The translations under genes and the position numbers were made by a program. DNA of 6,678 nucleotides from Symbiobacteriaceae bacterium (GTDB lineage Bacteria > Bacillota_E > Symbiobacteriia > Symbiobacteriales > Symbiobacteriaceae), in contig DAHVXO010000364.1 in NCBI GenBank assembly GCA_027356675.1, positions 1 through 6,678 of the forward strand. Reading direction: 5' to 3'. Of the stretch, positions 1 through 6,013 are shown piece by piece (position 1 is the first letter of the stretch; the number at the start of each line of letters is the position of its first letter). The notes beneath the pieces were generated by a model. It did no database searches, was not told where the DNA came from, and saw only the letters and a program-made list of their open reading frames with translations.

Positions 1-11
1 CGGGCTTGTAG

Positions 12-629
12 TCAGGTCTGGATCAGCTTTTGCTCGATGGCATAGCGAACCAGTTCGTAGCGGGTGTGCAGGCCGAGTTTCTCGCAGAGTCTTTCCTTGT
101 ACGTCTCCACCGACCGGGCACCGACCGTCAGTTGATCGGCAATTTCCTGATTCGTGTAGCCCAGGGCGAAGAGCCTCAGCACCTCCACCTCCCGGGGACT
201 CAGCGGCACACTGGCGTTGCGAGCGACCGCCCGAGGCTGAAGCAGCCCGGCCGCGAGTGTGGGGTAGATGTAGGTCTGACCCGCCGCCACCGCAGCGATT
301 GCCGCCAGCAGTTCCACATCGGCCGCCTCTTTGAGCACGTAGCCGCTGCCGCCGGCCGCCATCACCTGGCGAACGTAGGCCATATCGTCGTGCATGGTCA
401 GGACCAGCACCCGGGCCATCTTGGCCAGAGTGGCAACGATCTCCAGACCCGATCCCCCTGGCATGGCAAGATCGAGAATCACCAGGTCCGGCCGGACCTG
501 TTCGGTCAAGACGACGGCTTCCGGCCCGGATGAGGCCTCGGCCACCACCTCAAACGCCGGCTGCATCTCCAGGAGGATCCGTAGACCCTTGCGCACAACC
601 CGGTGGTCATCCGCGATCAGAATGCGCAT
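12..629 (-). CDS. NarL/FixJ-family two-component response regulator
   Basis: This is a DNA-binding response regulator of 205 residues, normal length for the family. The receiver domain (about residues 1-120) has the acidic pair D7/D8, phospho-acceptor D53 in ILDLAMP, T78 and K100. A LuxR-type helix-turn-helix fills about 142-200, with the family-typical LSPREVEVLRL and TNQEIADQL segments. The frame is open up to 698, but I place the start at the ATG at 629: homology begins at MRILIADDHR, and AGGAG (637-641) lies 7 bases upstream. The start overlaps the end of the histidine kinase gene by 23 bases, so the two are almost certainly translated together and are cognate partners. Phosphorylation by the kinase should promote dimerisation and promoter binding; the targets cannot be read from this window. 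The gene ends close to the left edge, so any terminator lies outside. Confidence 0.95.
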   Translation of the reverse strand: MRILIADDHRVVRKGLRILLEMQPAFEVVAEASSGPEAVVLTEQVRPDLVILDLAMPGGSGLEIVATLAKMARVLVLTMHDDMAYVRQVMAAGGSGYVLKEAADVELLAAIAAVAAGQTYIYPTLAAGLLQPRAVARNASVPLSPREVEVLRLFALGYTNQEIADQLTVGARSVETYKERLCEKLGLHTRYELVRYAIEQKLIQT

Positions 630-2025
630 GGGCTCGCTCCTCTCCACCCCAGGGGATCTTGACATAGATGATGGTCCCGCTACCCGGACGGTACTCAACG
701 GTCACGGTGCCGCCCACCAGGGCGACCCGCTCATGCATGCTGACCAGTCCGATGCCGGAGAGCGGTGCACTCAGGTCGAAGCCGTGGCCATCATCCTCGA
801 TCACAGCCAGTGCCGTGGGGCGCCGCAGGTCCAGCACCACGCCGAAGTGGCGGGCATCGCTGTGGCGGGCGATGTTGGTCAAGGCCTCTTGCACGCTGCG
901 ATAGAGCGTGGTCTCCACCAGAGTGGGCAGGCGCTCCGCCACATCTCCCACCACCTGGAGGCCACCTTCAATCTGGTGGGCACGGCGGAAATCATCCAAG
1001 TACCGTTCCAGGGCGGCAACCAGTCCCATGTCGTCGAGGACCGCCGGCCGCAGGTGGCGGGAGAGCAATCGCACCGACTCCAGCGTCCCCGCCGCCAAGT
1101 CTCGCAGGTACGCAACCTGCTGCTCGCGCGGCTCGGGGGCATCTGCCAGGACCTTCAGCCCTACGATCAGACCTGTGAGCGACTGGCCCACCTCGTCGTG
1201 CAGTTCGGCCGACATGCGCCGCCGTTCCTCCTCCTGTGCAGTCATGAGTTTCTGCAAGAGGTCTGTCCGCGCTCGCTCCTTGGCCCGCACGGCCTCACCA
1301 GCCGCCCGGAGGCGTTCAATCATCTCGTTGAAGGCCTCAGTCAGGGCGCCGACTTCATCCGGCGTGCCCGGATTCGCCCGCACCCCGAGGTCCCCACGGC
1401 CAACGCTGCGTACCACGTGAACCAGCCCCGAGACTCGCCGGGTGAGCGTGAATATCGGCACGCCGGCCGCCAGCAGGGCCAGCAACCCCACCGCCACCAC
1501 AACGATGGTCAGGTTGCGCGACACCGTCCGCAGCGAAGCACTCAGATCGGACTCAGAAAGGCCAACCCGGGCAAAGCCGGCGAGCCCATCGACTATGGGC
1601 GCAACCGCATCGTGAAGGGCACCTTCCTCGGAGGTCAGTCGCAGCACCTCGGCGGGTTGACCTGTCCGGGTGGGGTGGACCGCCAGCAGCGTGCGTGGAA
1701 ACCCCCCCTCAAACGTATGGGCAAAGAGGCGCCCCCGGCCATCCACCACAAAGGCGTACCGGACATCCGGGTTGTTGGCCATGGTGTCCCGGAGCATCTG
1801 CCTGACCTCCAGGGCGTTTCGGGTCAGAAGCGGGTCGGCCACACGAACCGCCAGGTCACCGGCCAGCGAGAGGCTCCGCTTGTCCAGTTCGGCGCCGACG
1901 GCATCCAGCAGCGCTCCCCGTACCTGGAGGATCGCGGCACCCCCCAGGACAACCGCCAGGAGCAGCACGATCGCCAGTAGCTTGGTCCGAACACTGGTGT
2001 GACGGATGCGCTCGACCAGCCTCAT
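607..2025 (-). CDS. NarX/DegS-type membrane sensor histidine kinase (HisKA_3)
   Basis: This 472-residue kinase has transmembrane helices at about 15-33 and 172-194. Between them is an extracytoplasmic domain of about 135 residues (34-170). Its pattern near 88-104 (DVRYAFVVDGRGRLFAHT) resembles a single-Cache/PAS-like sensor fold. A HAMP domain (about 192-245) and a short coiled coil (240-268) follow. The HisKA_3 dimerisation region has phospho-acceptor H276 in ELHDEVGQ. The DxxxQ motif (D277-Q281) in that stretch is linked to phosphatase activity in the NarX group. The ATPase domain has N384 in the N box, the G1 motif DDGHG (411-415) and the G2 motif GIGL (424-427), so it looks catalytically intact. 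The start at 2025 shares an ATGA overlap with the binding-protein gene, with only a weak G-rich ribosome site, suggesting translational coupling. The tight linkage suggests the binding protein contacts the extracytoplasmic domain; the ligand is unknown. Confidence 0.95.
   Translation of the reverse strand: MRLVERIRHTSVRTKLLAIVLLLAVVLGGAAILQVRGALLDAVGAELDKRSLSLAGDLAVRVADPLLTRNALEVRQMLRDTMANNPDVRYAFVVDGRGRLFAHTFEGGFPRTLLAVHPTRTGQPAEVLRLTSEEGALHDAVAPIVDGLAGFARVGLSESDLSASLRTVSRNLTIVVVAVGLLALLAAGVPIFTLTRRVSGLVHVVRSVGRGDLGVRANPGTPDEVGALTEAFNEMIERLRAAGEAVRAKERARTDLLQKLMTAQEEERRRMSAELHDEVGQSLTGLIVGLKVLADAPEPREQQVAYLRDLAAGTLESVRLLSRHLRPAVLDDMGLVAALERYLDDFRRAHQIEGGLQVVGDVAERLPTLVETTLYRSVQEALTNIARHSDARHFGVVLDLRRPTALAVIEDDGHGFDLSAPLSGIGLVSMHERVALVGGTVTVEYRPGSGTIIYVKIPWGGEERAHAHSDRG
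637..641 (-). promoter_or_regulatory. Shine-Dalgarno site that fixes the response regulator start
   Basis: On the minus strand AGGAG, inside the purine run GGAGAGGAG, lies 7 bases before the ATG at 629. The frame stays open to 698, and this site favours the shorter 205-residue product. The site lies within the last codons of the histidine kinase gene's 3' end region. Confidence 0.7.
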
Positions 2026-2939
2026 GGTTTGACCCCCACCTGGGCGGACAGCCGCCGCACCGAATCGTAGGCGGCGTCGTCCGCCGGCACAAAGCGGTCC
2101 ACTTGCAGCGACGCCAGCAACTCGCGACCTTCCGGAGACTGGTCGAGATTGGTCAGGGCGTCCGCAATCGCCCGCTTCAGTTCAGACCCGACCCGGGGAC
2201 CGGCCACCACCGGCGGGGCGGCGTAGGCGGGCGAGGTGGCAATCACCCAGACCCGCCGCTGTAGGTCCGGGTCCTCCAGCACCGCCCGGGCATAGACGGT
2301 ACTGTCCACAGCGGCCCCGTCTACCAGGCCCTGGTCCAGTGCCCGGATCGACTGGTCCGGGCTCCCGGTGAAGACCGCGTGCTCAAAGAACCGTTCGGCG
2401 GATTCGCCATAGTCCAGAAGCAGTGCCCTTGGATAGAGCCGTCCGGTGGCGGAGATCGGGTCCGTGTAAGCGAAGGTGTGCCCCTTCAGGTGTGCAAACT
2501 CGGTCATCCCGCTATAGCGCCGCACGATGATATAAGACTGGTTCTCAGCCCGCCCCGCATAGACCGGAGCGGCCAGGGCCTCCATGCCGAATTCGGCCCG
2601 CCCCAGGACGTAGGCGTAGCTACTGACCAAGCCGATCTGCACGCCGCCGGAGCGGACCACATCGATCGCTTCGGTATAGGAGCGAAAGAGGACAATCTCA
2701 ATGGGCCGATTCAACTGCCTGCCCAGGTAGTCCATCAGAGGACCCCAGCGCAGCAGCATCTGCTTGGGGGCCAACAAGGCCGACAGGCCGACCCGCAGCA
2801 CCGGCCGCGGCAAAATACCCTGGGCGCCTGCCGCCAGGGTTGGATCAAGGTCGTTCAGCCTGACAGACGGCACGGACGGCGCTGCCGTGCACCCAGCGAG
2901 GGCCACGAGTAGGATCAGGGCGATCAGGCTGCGACGCAC
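2022..2939 (-). CDS. PhnD-like phosphate/phosphite/phosphonate-type substrate-binding lipoprotein
   Basis: This is a 305-residue periplasmic-binding-type protein. It begins with a lipoprotein signal: basic MRRS, a hydrophobic stretch, and lipobox LAGC with Cys17 as the expected lipidation site, so it should be anchored on the outer face of the membrane. The mature part follows the PhnD pattern: VLRVGLSALLAP near the start, a GLVSSYAYVLGRAEF block, YIIVRRYSGM and LKGHTFAYTDPISATG. A further family block, FTGSPDQSIRALDQG then VDGAAVD, follows. The start is the GTG at 2939: GGGAGGG (2947-2953) sits 7 bases upstream and the lipoprotein signal begins exactly there. The frame stays open to 3257, but that part lies inside the lipid kinase gene and has no family resemblance. 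No permease or ATPase gene accompanies it; instead a histidine kinase starts within its stop codon. It probably serves as a ligand-presenting co-sensor rather than a transporter part. PhnD-like proteins bind varied ligands, so phosphonate is not assured. Confidence 0.9.
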   Translation of the reverse strand: MRRSLIALILLVALAGCTAAPSVPSVRLNDLDPTLAAGAQGILPRPVLRVGLSALLAPKQMLLRWGPLMDYLGRQLNRPIEIVLFRSYTEAIDVVRSGGVQIGLVSSYAYVLGRAEFGMEALAAPVYAGRAENQSYIIVRRYSGMTEFAHLKGHTFAYTDPISATGRLYPRALLLDYGESAERFFEHAVFTGSPDQSIRALDQGLVDGAAVDSTVYARAVLEDPDLQRRVWVIATSPAYAAPPVVAGPRVGSELKRAIADALTNLDQSPEGRELLASLQVDRFVPADDAAYDSVRRLSAQVGVKP

Positions 2940-2946
2940 AGCAGTT

Positions 2947-2953
2947 CCCTCCC
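2947..2953 (-). promoter_or_regulatory. Shine-Dalgarno site of the PhnD-like gene
   Basis: GGGAGGG on the minus strand lies 7 bases before the GTG at 2939. It is the strongest ribosome site in the minus-strand array and decides the GTG start over the upstream open frame. Its first three bases (2951-2953) also belong to the 3' arm of the hairpin at 2951-2974. Confidence 0.75.
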
Positions 2954-2974
2954 ACAGCAAGGGTTCGCTGCGGG
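2951..2974 (-). promoter_or_regulatory. Hairpin in the leader of the PhnD-like gene, touching its Shine-Dalgarno site
   Basis: In the minus-strand RNA, CCCGCAGC (2974-2967) pairs with GCUGUGGG (2958-2951). This gives an 8-bp stem with one G-U pair and an 8-base loop. The 3' arm runs into the Shine-Dalgarno sequence, so folding could lower translation of the sensor cassette. No U-run follows, so it is not a standard intrinsic terminator. The pairing is seen in the sequence; a regulatory role is inference. Confidence 0.4.
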
Positions 2975-3027
2975 AAGCGGCCTGACCTGCCGTGGGTTGT
3001 GGCGTGGCGGTCGGACCGCAGAACCCT
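2960..3027 (-). repeat. Longer-range inverted repeat in the lipid kinase / PhnD-like gap
   Basis: Minus-strand AGGGTTCTGCGG (3027-3016) is complementary to 2973-2960 except for a 2-base bulge (2967-2968). That gives 7+5 paired bases across a 42-base loop. Its downstream arm includes the 5' arm and loop of the hairpin at 2951-2974, so the two structures exclude each other. Found by eye without an energy calculation. Confidence 0.35.
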
Positions 3028-3039
3028 GGCTGCGATTGC

Positions 3040-3945
3040 TCAGTCTTGCGGGACCACCACCGCCAACGCCTGGGGCGCAGCGCGAAACTCCTGAGCCCGC
3101 TCAGACATGATCTCCCCGTCGTAGTGGCGGCGCACCTGGGGCGAGACGCCCACATGCACATGCTTACCCCGGAGCACCCGAACCTTTGGATGCCCAACGT
3201 GACCACCTGTGTAGACAAGCCGCAGGAGATTGAGCAGTTCCAGGCGGCCCAGTTCACTGGCCAGAATCACGTCGAGCTGTCCATCCAAAGGGTCGGCCAT
3301 CGGTGCGATCCGCATGCCGCCCCCGTAGTTCTGCCCATTGGCGATGGCGACCATGGCGCAGCGCCCGGTGACGGAATCGCCGTCCACGGTGACGGTCATG
3401 GGAATCGGCTGGTAGCGCGCCAAAGTCGTGACGGCGCTCGCCAGGTACGGGAGCGTGCCCCCCAGCCCCTTGGGGAAGGAGGCCGCACGCGCCGCCACCT
3501 CACCATCAAAGCCGATGCCGGCGGCGTTGATGAAGTACTCGCCGCCGACCGTCTGGCCCAGGTCAATCCGGCGCTTCTGCTCCCCCAGGGCCACGTGAAG
3601 GGCAGCCTCAGGCTCACGTGGCAGCCCGATGTTGCGCGCGAAGTCGTTGCCGGTGCCCGCGGGCACAACCCCCATGGCCGTATCGGTATACGCAAGCTCC
3701 TGTGCGACGGCCACGATGGTGCCATCGCCCCCGACGACGATCACCCGGTCGACGCCGTCCGCTACGGCCTCCGCCGCCACCCGCCGGGTCTCGCTATAGC
3801 TCGAGGGGATCACCGCGTCATAGCGGGCATCGCCGGCCACCCGGTGGGCAATCCGCTGCCAGGTGCGGAGGCTGGATCCCCGTCCAGCCTTGGGGTTGAT
3901 GATGAACAGGCCCCGCACATCCCAGTCCTCCCCCATGCCAGTCAT
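3040..3945 (-). CDS. Diacylglycerol kinase-family lipid kinase (YegS/BmrU/DgkB type)
   Basis: This 301-residue soluble lipid kinase should transfer the ATP gamma-phosphate to a lipid hydroxyl at the inner membrane face. The family landmarks occur in order: INPKAG (16-21), the nucleotide-binding loop GGDGT (72-76), PAGTGND (95-101), GIGFDGEV (143-150), APMADPLDGQLDV (214-226) and the C-terminal YDGE (275-278). Length and motif spacing are normal, so it looks active. Diacylglycerol is the usual substrate, but the family also covers kinases for other lipids, and the substrate cannot be read here. The ATG at 3945 overlaps the SDR stop codon (ATGA). Neither it nor the alternative ATG at 3936 has a ribosome site, so translation is probably coupled to the upstream gene. 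The stop is followed by about 100 bases before the PhnD-like gene. Confidence 0.93.
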   Translation of the reverse strand: MTGMGEDWDVRGLFIINPKAGRGSSLRTWQRIAHRVAGDARYDAVIPSSYSETRRVAAEAVADGVDRVIVVGGDGTIVAVAQELAYTDTAMGVVPAGTGNDFARNIGLPREPEAALHVALGEQKRRIDLGQTVGGEYFINAAGIGFDGEVAARAASFPKGLGGTLPYLASAVTTLARYQPIPMTVTVDGDSVTGRCAMVAIANGQNYGGGMRIAPMADPLDGQLDVILASELGRLELLNLLRLVYTGGHVGHPKVRVLRGKHVHVGVSPQVRRHYDGEIMSERAQEFRAAPQALAVVVPQD

Positions 3946-4706
3946 GAACGCGCGCGGTGCACGGCACGGTACAGGTAGTCCACCATCTCGGGGAAGGCCG
4001 ACCCGAGCCGGATCGCCAGGGCGAGCCGTGAGGGCACTACGACCTCCGAAATTCGATTCTCGATGACGGTGCGAATGACCTGTGCCACACGCCCGGACGT
4101 GAGGACCGGCACGCCTGGAGGCAGGGGGTAATGCGGACCCCCCAGCCGCCCGCTGACCATGGGCGTGTCCACAGGACCCGGGAGGACCAGCGCCACATGG
4201 ATGCCCACCGGCCGGAGCTCCTGACGCAGGGCAGCGGTATACCCGCTGACGGCGAACTTGCTCGCAGCGTAAGCAGCCATGTAGGGCGGTGCCATGCGGC
4301 CCGCCACGGAGGCAACGTTGACGATGACCGGGGCGTGTCCCCGGCGCAGCAGGGGCAGGCAGGCGTGGATCACCGCCACCGTGCCCAGGAAATTGACGCG
4401 CATGAGGCGCTCCGCCACTTCGGGGCCGAGCGTCTCGGCGGGACCAACCTCCAGTTGACCCGCGCAGTTAATCAGGACGTCAAGGTGTCCGGCCTCGGCC
4501 GCCACGGCCGAGGCCATCGCGTGGACGGCGGCGGAGTCCGTGACGTCGACGGTCAGGGGGATGGCGCCGTGCCCGCGGGCCACCGTCATCAGCCGCCCGG
4601 GATCCCGACCGGCGATGAAGAGCGGGCCCGCCACACCCGCCATGGTAGCGGCGACCGCCTGCCCGATGCCGCTGGAGGCGCCCGTCACCAGGACGGCGCG
4701 GCTCAT
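3942..4706 (-). CDS. Short-chain dehydrogenase/reductase (classical SDR)
   Basis: This is a 254-residue NAD(P)(H)-dependent oxidoreductase with a Rossmann fold. It has the cofactor loop TGASSGIG (8-15), an acidic D54 before VTD that normally contacts the adenine ring, and NCAG (80-83, a variant of NNAG). N105, S133, Y146 and K150 (YAASK) complete the classical catalytic tetrad, followed by PGPVDTPM (176-183). An arginine-containing AGRDPGR (32-38) after the second strand is compatible with NADP(H) preference, but this is weak. The C-terminal part (about 220-250) is rich in hydrophobic and basic residues, as in SDRs acting on lipid-like or membrane-near substrates; the substrate is unknown. 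The ATG at 4706 overlaps the aldolase-family stop codon (ATGA), and the stop overlaps the lipid kinase ATG the same way. This makes it the middle member of a tightly coupled three-gene unit. No clear ribosome site precedes it. Confidence 0.93.
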   Translation of the reverse strand: MSRAVLVTGASSGIGQAVAATMAGVAGPLFIAGRDPGRLMTVARGHGAIPLTVDVTDSAAVHAMASAVAAEAGHLDVLINCAGQLEVGPAETLGPEVAERLMRVNFLGTVAVIHACLPLLRRGHAPVIVNVASVAGRMAPPYMAAYAASKFAVSGYTAALRQELRPVGIHVALVLPGPVDTPMVSGRLGGPHYPLPPGVPVLTSGRVAQVIRTVIENRISEVVVPSRLALAIRLGSAFPEMVDYLYRAVHRARS

Positions 4707-5845
4707 GCCATTGGCACCGAAGGGAGCAGCCGCCCGTCGATCCGCTCGAAGATATCGGCCAGGCTCCGACCCGTGATGGTCAGCCCGTGGTTCTTGAGGC
4801 CGACCACTGCCGCCGCCGGGTCCGGGTGAGTGCGCACCAGGTCCGCCACCTCCCGGGCCAGTTCAGCCGTGCCACACGGGTAGCTGACGCTCGTGCTGGC
4901 GATCCCGTCCATCCAGGCATGGACGTGCACAACGGCGCCCACCTGGGGATGCTCGGTGTAAAGCATCCAGTGCTCGATGGCATCCACCGAGGCGCGCCGG
5001 GGCTCGACTTCCGGGGGAATGCTGATTCGCATGGCCTTGCGTCCGGCGTCGTAGCCGGTAATCAGCAGCATGTCGCGCCCGACCGTCTGCATCCTCCCCT
5101 TGTCCACGCCGCCCGCGCTCATCCAGAAGGAGCTGCTCTCCTGGCGGACACTCAGGTTCCCGTAGCTGAGCCCCCCGAGCCCGAAGAGCCGCTGAACATG
5201 GGCCATATCGCGAGCCGGCAGCAACTCCTGGATCGGAAACGGGGCGGGGAGCAGGTTCATCTGGTCCAATAACTGGCCCGCCAGGGCAAGGGAGCGGGTG
5301 TTCGTGTTCCCGTCCCGCCACTGAACTGGAAGGTCAGGGGTGAACAGGTTGCCCACCACCAACTGCGATGTGGCCAGGGGCGCCATCCGCTTGTACACGG
5401 CCTCGAAGAAGCCCGCCTCGCCCACGGCGGCCGGGTCGATGGGGTAGTACCCCTGCTCCAGGGTCACGAAGTAGGTCTGCCACCCCTCCCCCTGTCCGGC
5501 GACGGCGTAGACCAGCAGGTTGGAGAGCGACCGCACCAGGACCGGGTAGGCGGCCTTCAGCAGATCGGCCGGTGCGCTCTGGACCTCCACGACGGAGACC
5601 ACGAACGTCCCCTGCGCCTTCCTGCGGTATGGGCGGGGACGTGTCGCACTGGTGAAGTTGATCACGAGCCGGGGAACGGTGGTCCCCTCAGAGATGATGG
5701 CGTGGCCATGATCCCGGAGGGATCGCTCAAGCCCATCGGCGAACCAGCGGAGGCGCCCGCCGGCCGGATGGCCGACCAGCATGGTACCGTTCAGCTCAGT
5801 CTTTCGGACCGAGGCCATGGAGATCTGGGACAAGCTGATTTTCAC
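4703..5845 (-). CDS. Class II aldolase/adducin-domain protein with an unrecognised N-terminal half
   Basis: The frame encodes up to 380 residues. The C-terminal part (about 205-370) matches the class II aldolase/adducin fold. It has GLSYGNLSVR (225-234), SAGGVDKG (243-250), the metal-binding pair H307/H309 in VVHVHA, and a third histidine H353 in KNHG. Spacing from H307 suggests D288 occupies the position of the catalytic glutamate (Glu73) of fuculose-phosphate aldolase. Only 27 residues follow H353, shorter than in true aldolases. Metal binding is likely, aldolase activity uncertain. Residues 1-200 have no motif I can name. I see no signal peptide or membrane helix. The first start is GTG at 5845, but GAGGGA directly abuts it, which is too close. 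TTG 5833, ATG 5818 and ATG 5782 are alternatives, so the N-terminus may be 4-21 residues shorter. It is the first gene of the minus-strand array and overlaps the SDR gene by ATGA. I do not assign a reaction. Confidence 0.8.
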   Translation of the reverse strand: MKISLSQISMASVRKTELNGTMLVGHPAGGRLRWFADGLERSLRDHGHAIISEGTTVPRLVINFTSATRPRPYRRKAQGTFVVSVVEVQSAPADLLKAAYPVLVRSLSNLLVYAVAGQGEGWQTYFVTLEQGYYPIDPAAVGEAGFFEAVYKRMAPLATSQLVVGNLFTPDLPVQWRDGNTNTRSLALAGQLLDQMNLLPAPFPIQELLPARDMAHVQRLFGLGGLSYGNLSVRQESSSFWMSAGGVDKGRMQTVGRDMLLITGYDAGRKAMRISIPPEVEPRRASVDAIEHWMLYTEHPQVGAVVHVHAWMDGIASTSVSYPCGTAELAREVADLVRTHPDPAAAVVGLKNHGLTITGRSLADIFERIDGRLLPSVPMA

Positions 5846-5911
5846 TCCCTCATCAGTCGTCCCAGTTAACTTGCCCCCTCCAGAGGGGTTTTATGCCAGG
5901 CGGCTCGGACG

Positions 5912-5927
5912 AGGGTGCAGTCACCCT
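5912..5927. repeat. 6-4-6 inverted repeat in the divergent intergenic region
   Basis: AGGGTG (5912-5917) and CACCCT (5922-5927) are perfect complements around CAGT. It could be a second protein-binding site or a small hairpin in the leader of the minus-strand array. Short enough to arise by chance. Confidence 0.3.
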
Positions 5928-5937
5928 GATTCTAAAC

Positions 5938-5953
5938 AGATGGTAAACCATCT
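5938..5953. promoter_or_regulatory. Perfect 7-2-7 inverted repeat, candidate operator
   Basis: AGATGGT (5938-5944) and ACCATCT (5947-5953) are perfect reverse complements around a central AA. The position midway between two divergent genes, in AT-richer DNA, suits a dimeric transcription factor. No factor can be assigned. Confidence 0.5.
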
Positions 5954-6000
5954 ACCCCTACGGGTTCGCAGATGATACATTTGGAGTTAACGGTATCGAA

Positions 6001-6006
6001 AAGGAG
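6001..6006 (+). promoter_or_regulatory. Shine-Dalgarno site of the HD-GYP regulator gene
   Basis: AAGGAG lies 7 bases before the ATG at 6014, ideal spacing. It supports this start over the in-frame ATG at 6047, which is the codon just before the receiver-domain core IVDDD. Confidence 0.8.
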
Positions 6007-6013
6007 CCCGCCG

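Larger units (their letters stand above)
5846..6013. promoter_or_regulatory. Divergent intergenic region with several inverted repeats
   Basis: This region of about 168 bases separates the leftward six-gene array from the rightward HD-GYP regulator and must hold both sets of expression signals if each has its own promoter. It is clearly more AT-rich than the flanking genes in its right half (about 5928-6000). I could not identify a convincing -35/-10 pair on either strand; CATAAA (minus strand, 5896-5891) is a weak -10 candidate for the array. Inverted repeats are listed separately. Confidence 0.6.

Noticed and set aside
394..1980. Plus-strand open frame of 528 codons opposite the histidine kinase and regulator genes
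   Set aside because: It lies fully antisense to two well-supported genes. Its translation is low-complexity, rich in R, Q, H, G and P, with no domain motif and no ribosome site, as expected from GC-rich codon shadowing.
2940..3039. Intrinsic terminator after the lipid kinase gene
   Set aside because: Hairpins are possible here, but no U-rich run follows on the minus strand, so readthrough into the sensor cassette is at least as likely.
2940..3257. N-terminal extension of the PhnD-like frame beyond 2939
   Set aside because: The extra 106 residues overlap the lipid kinase gene, have no family resemblance, and would bury the lipoprotein signal peptide. The GTG at 2939 has a strong ribosome site.
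2992..3978. Plus-strand open frame of 328 codons opposite the lipid kinase gene
   Set aside because: It is antisense to a gene with every expected kinase motif; the translation has no recognisable pattern.
5875..5892. GC-rich hairpin followed by TTTT on the plus strand (CCCCT/AGGGG), terminator-like
   Set aside because: The stem is only 5 bp, the T-run is 4 bases, and no plus-strand gene ends upstream. On the minus strand it would lie in the leader of the array without a U-run.
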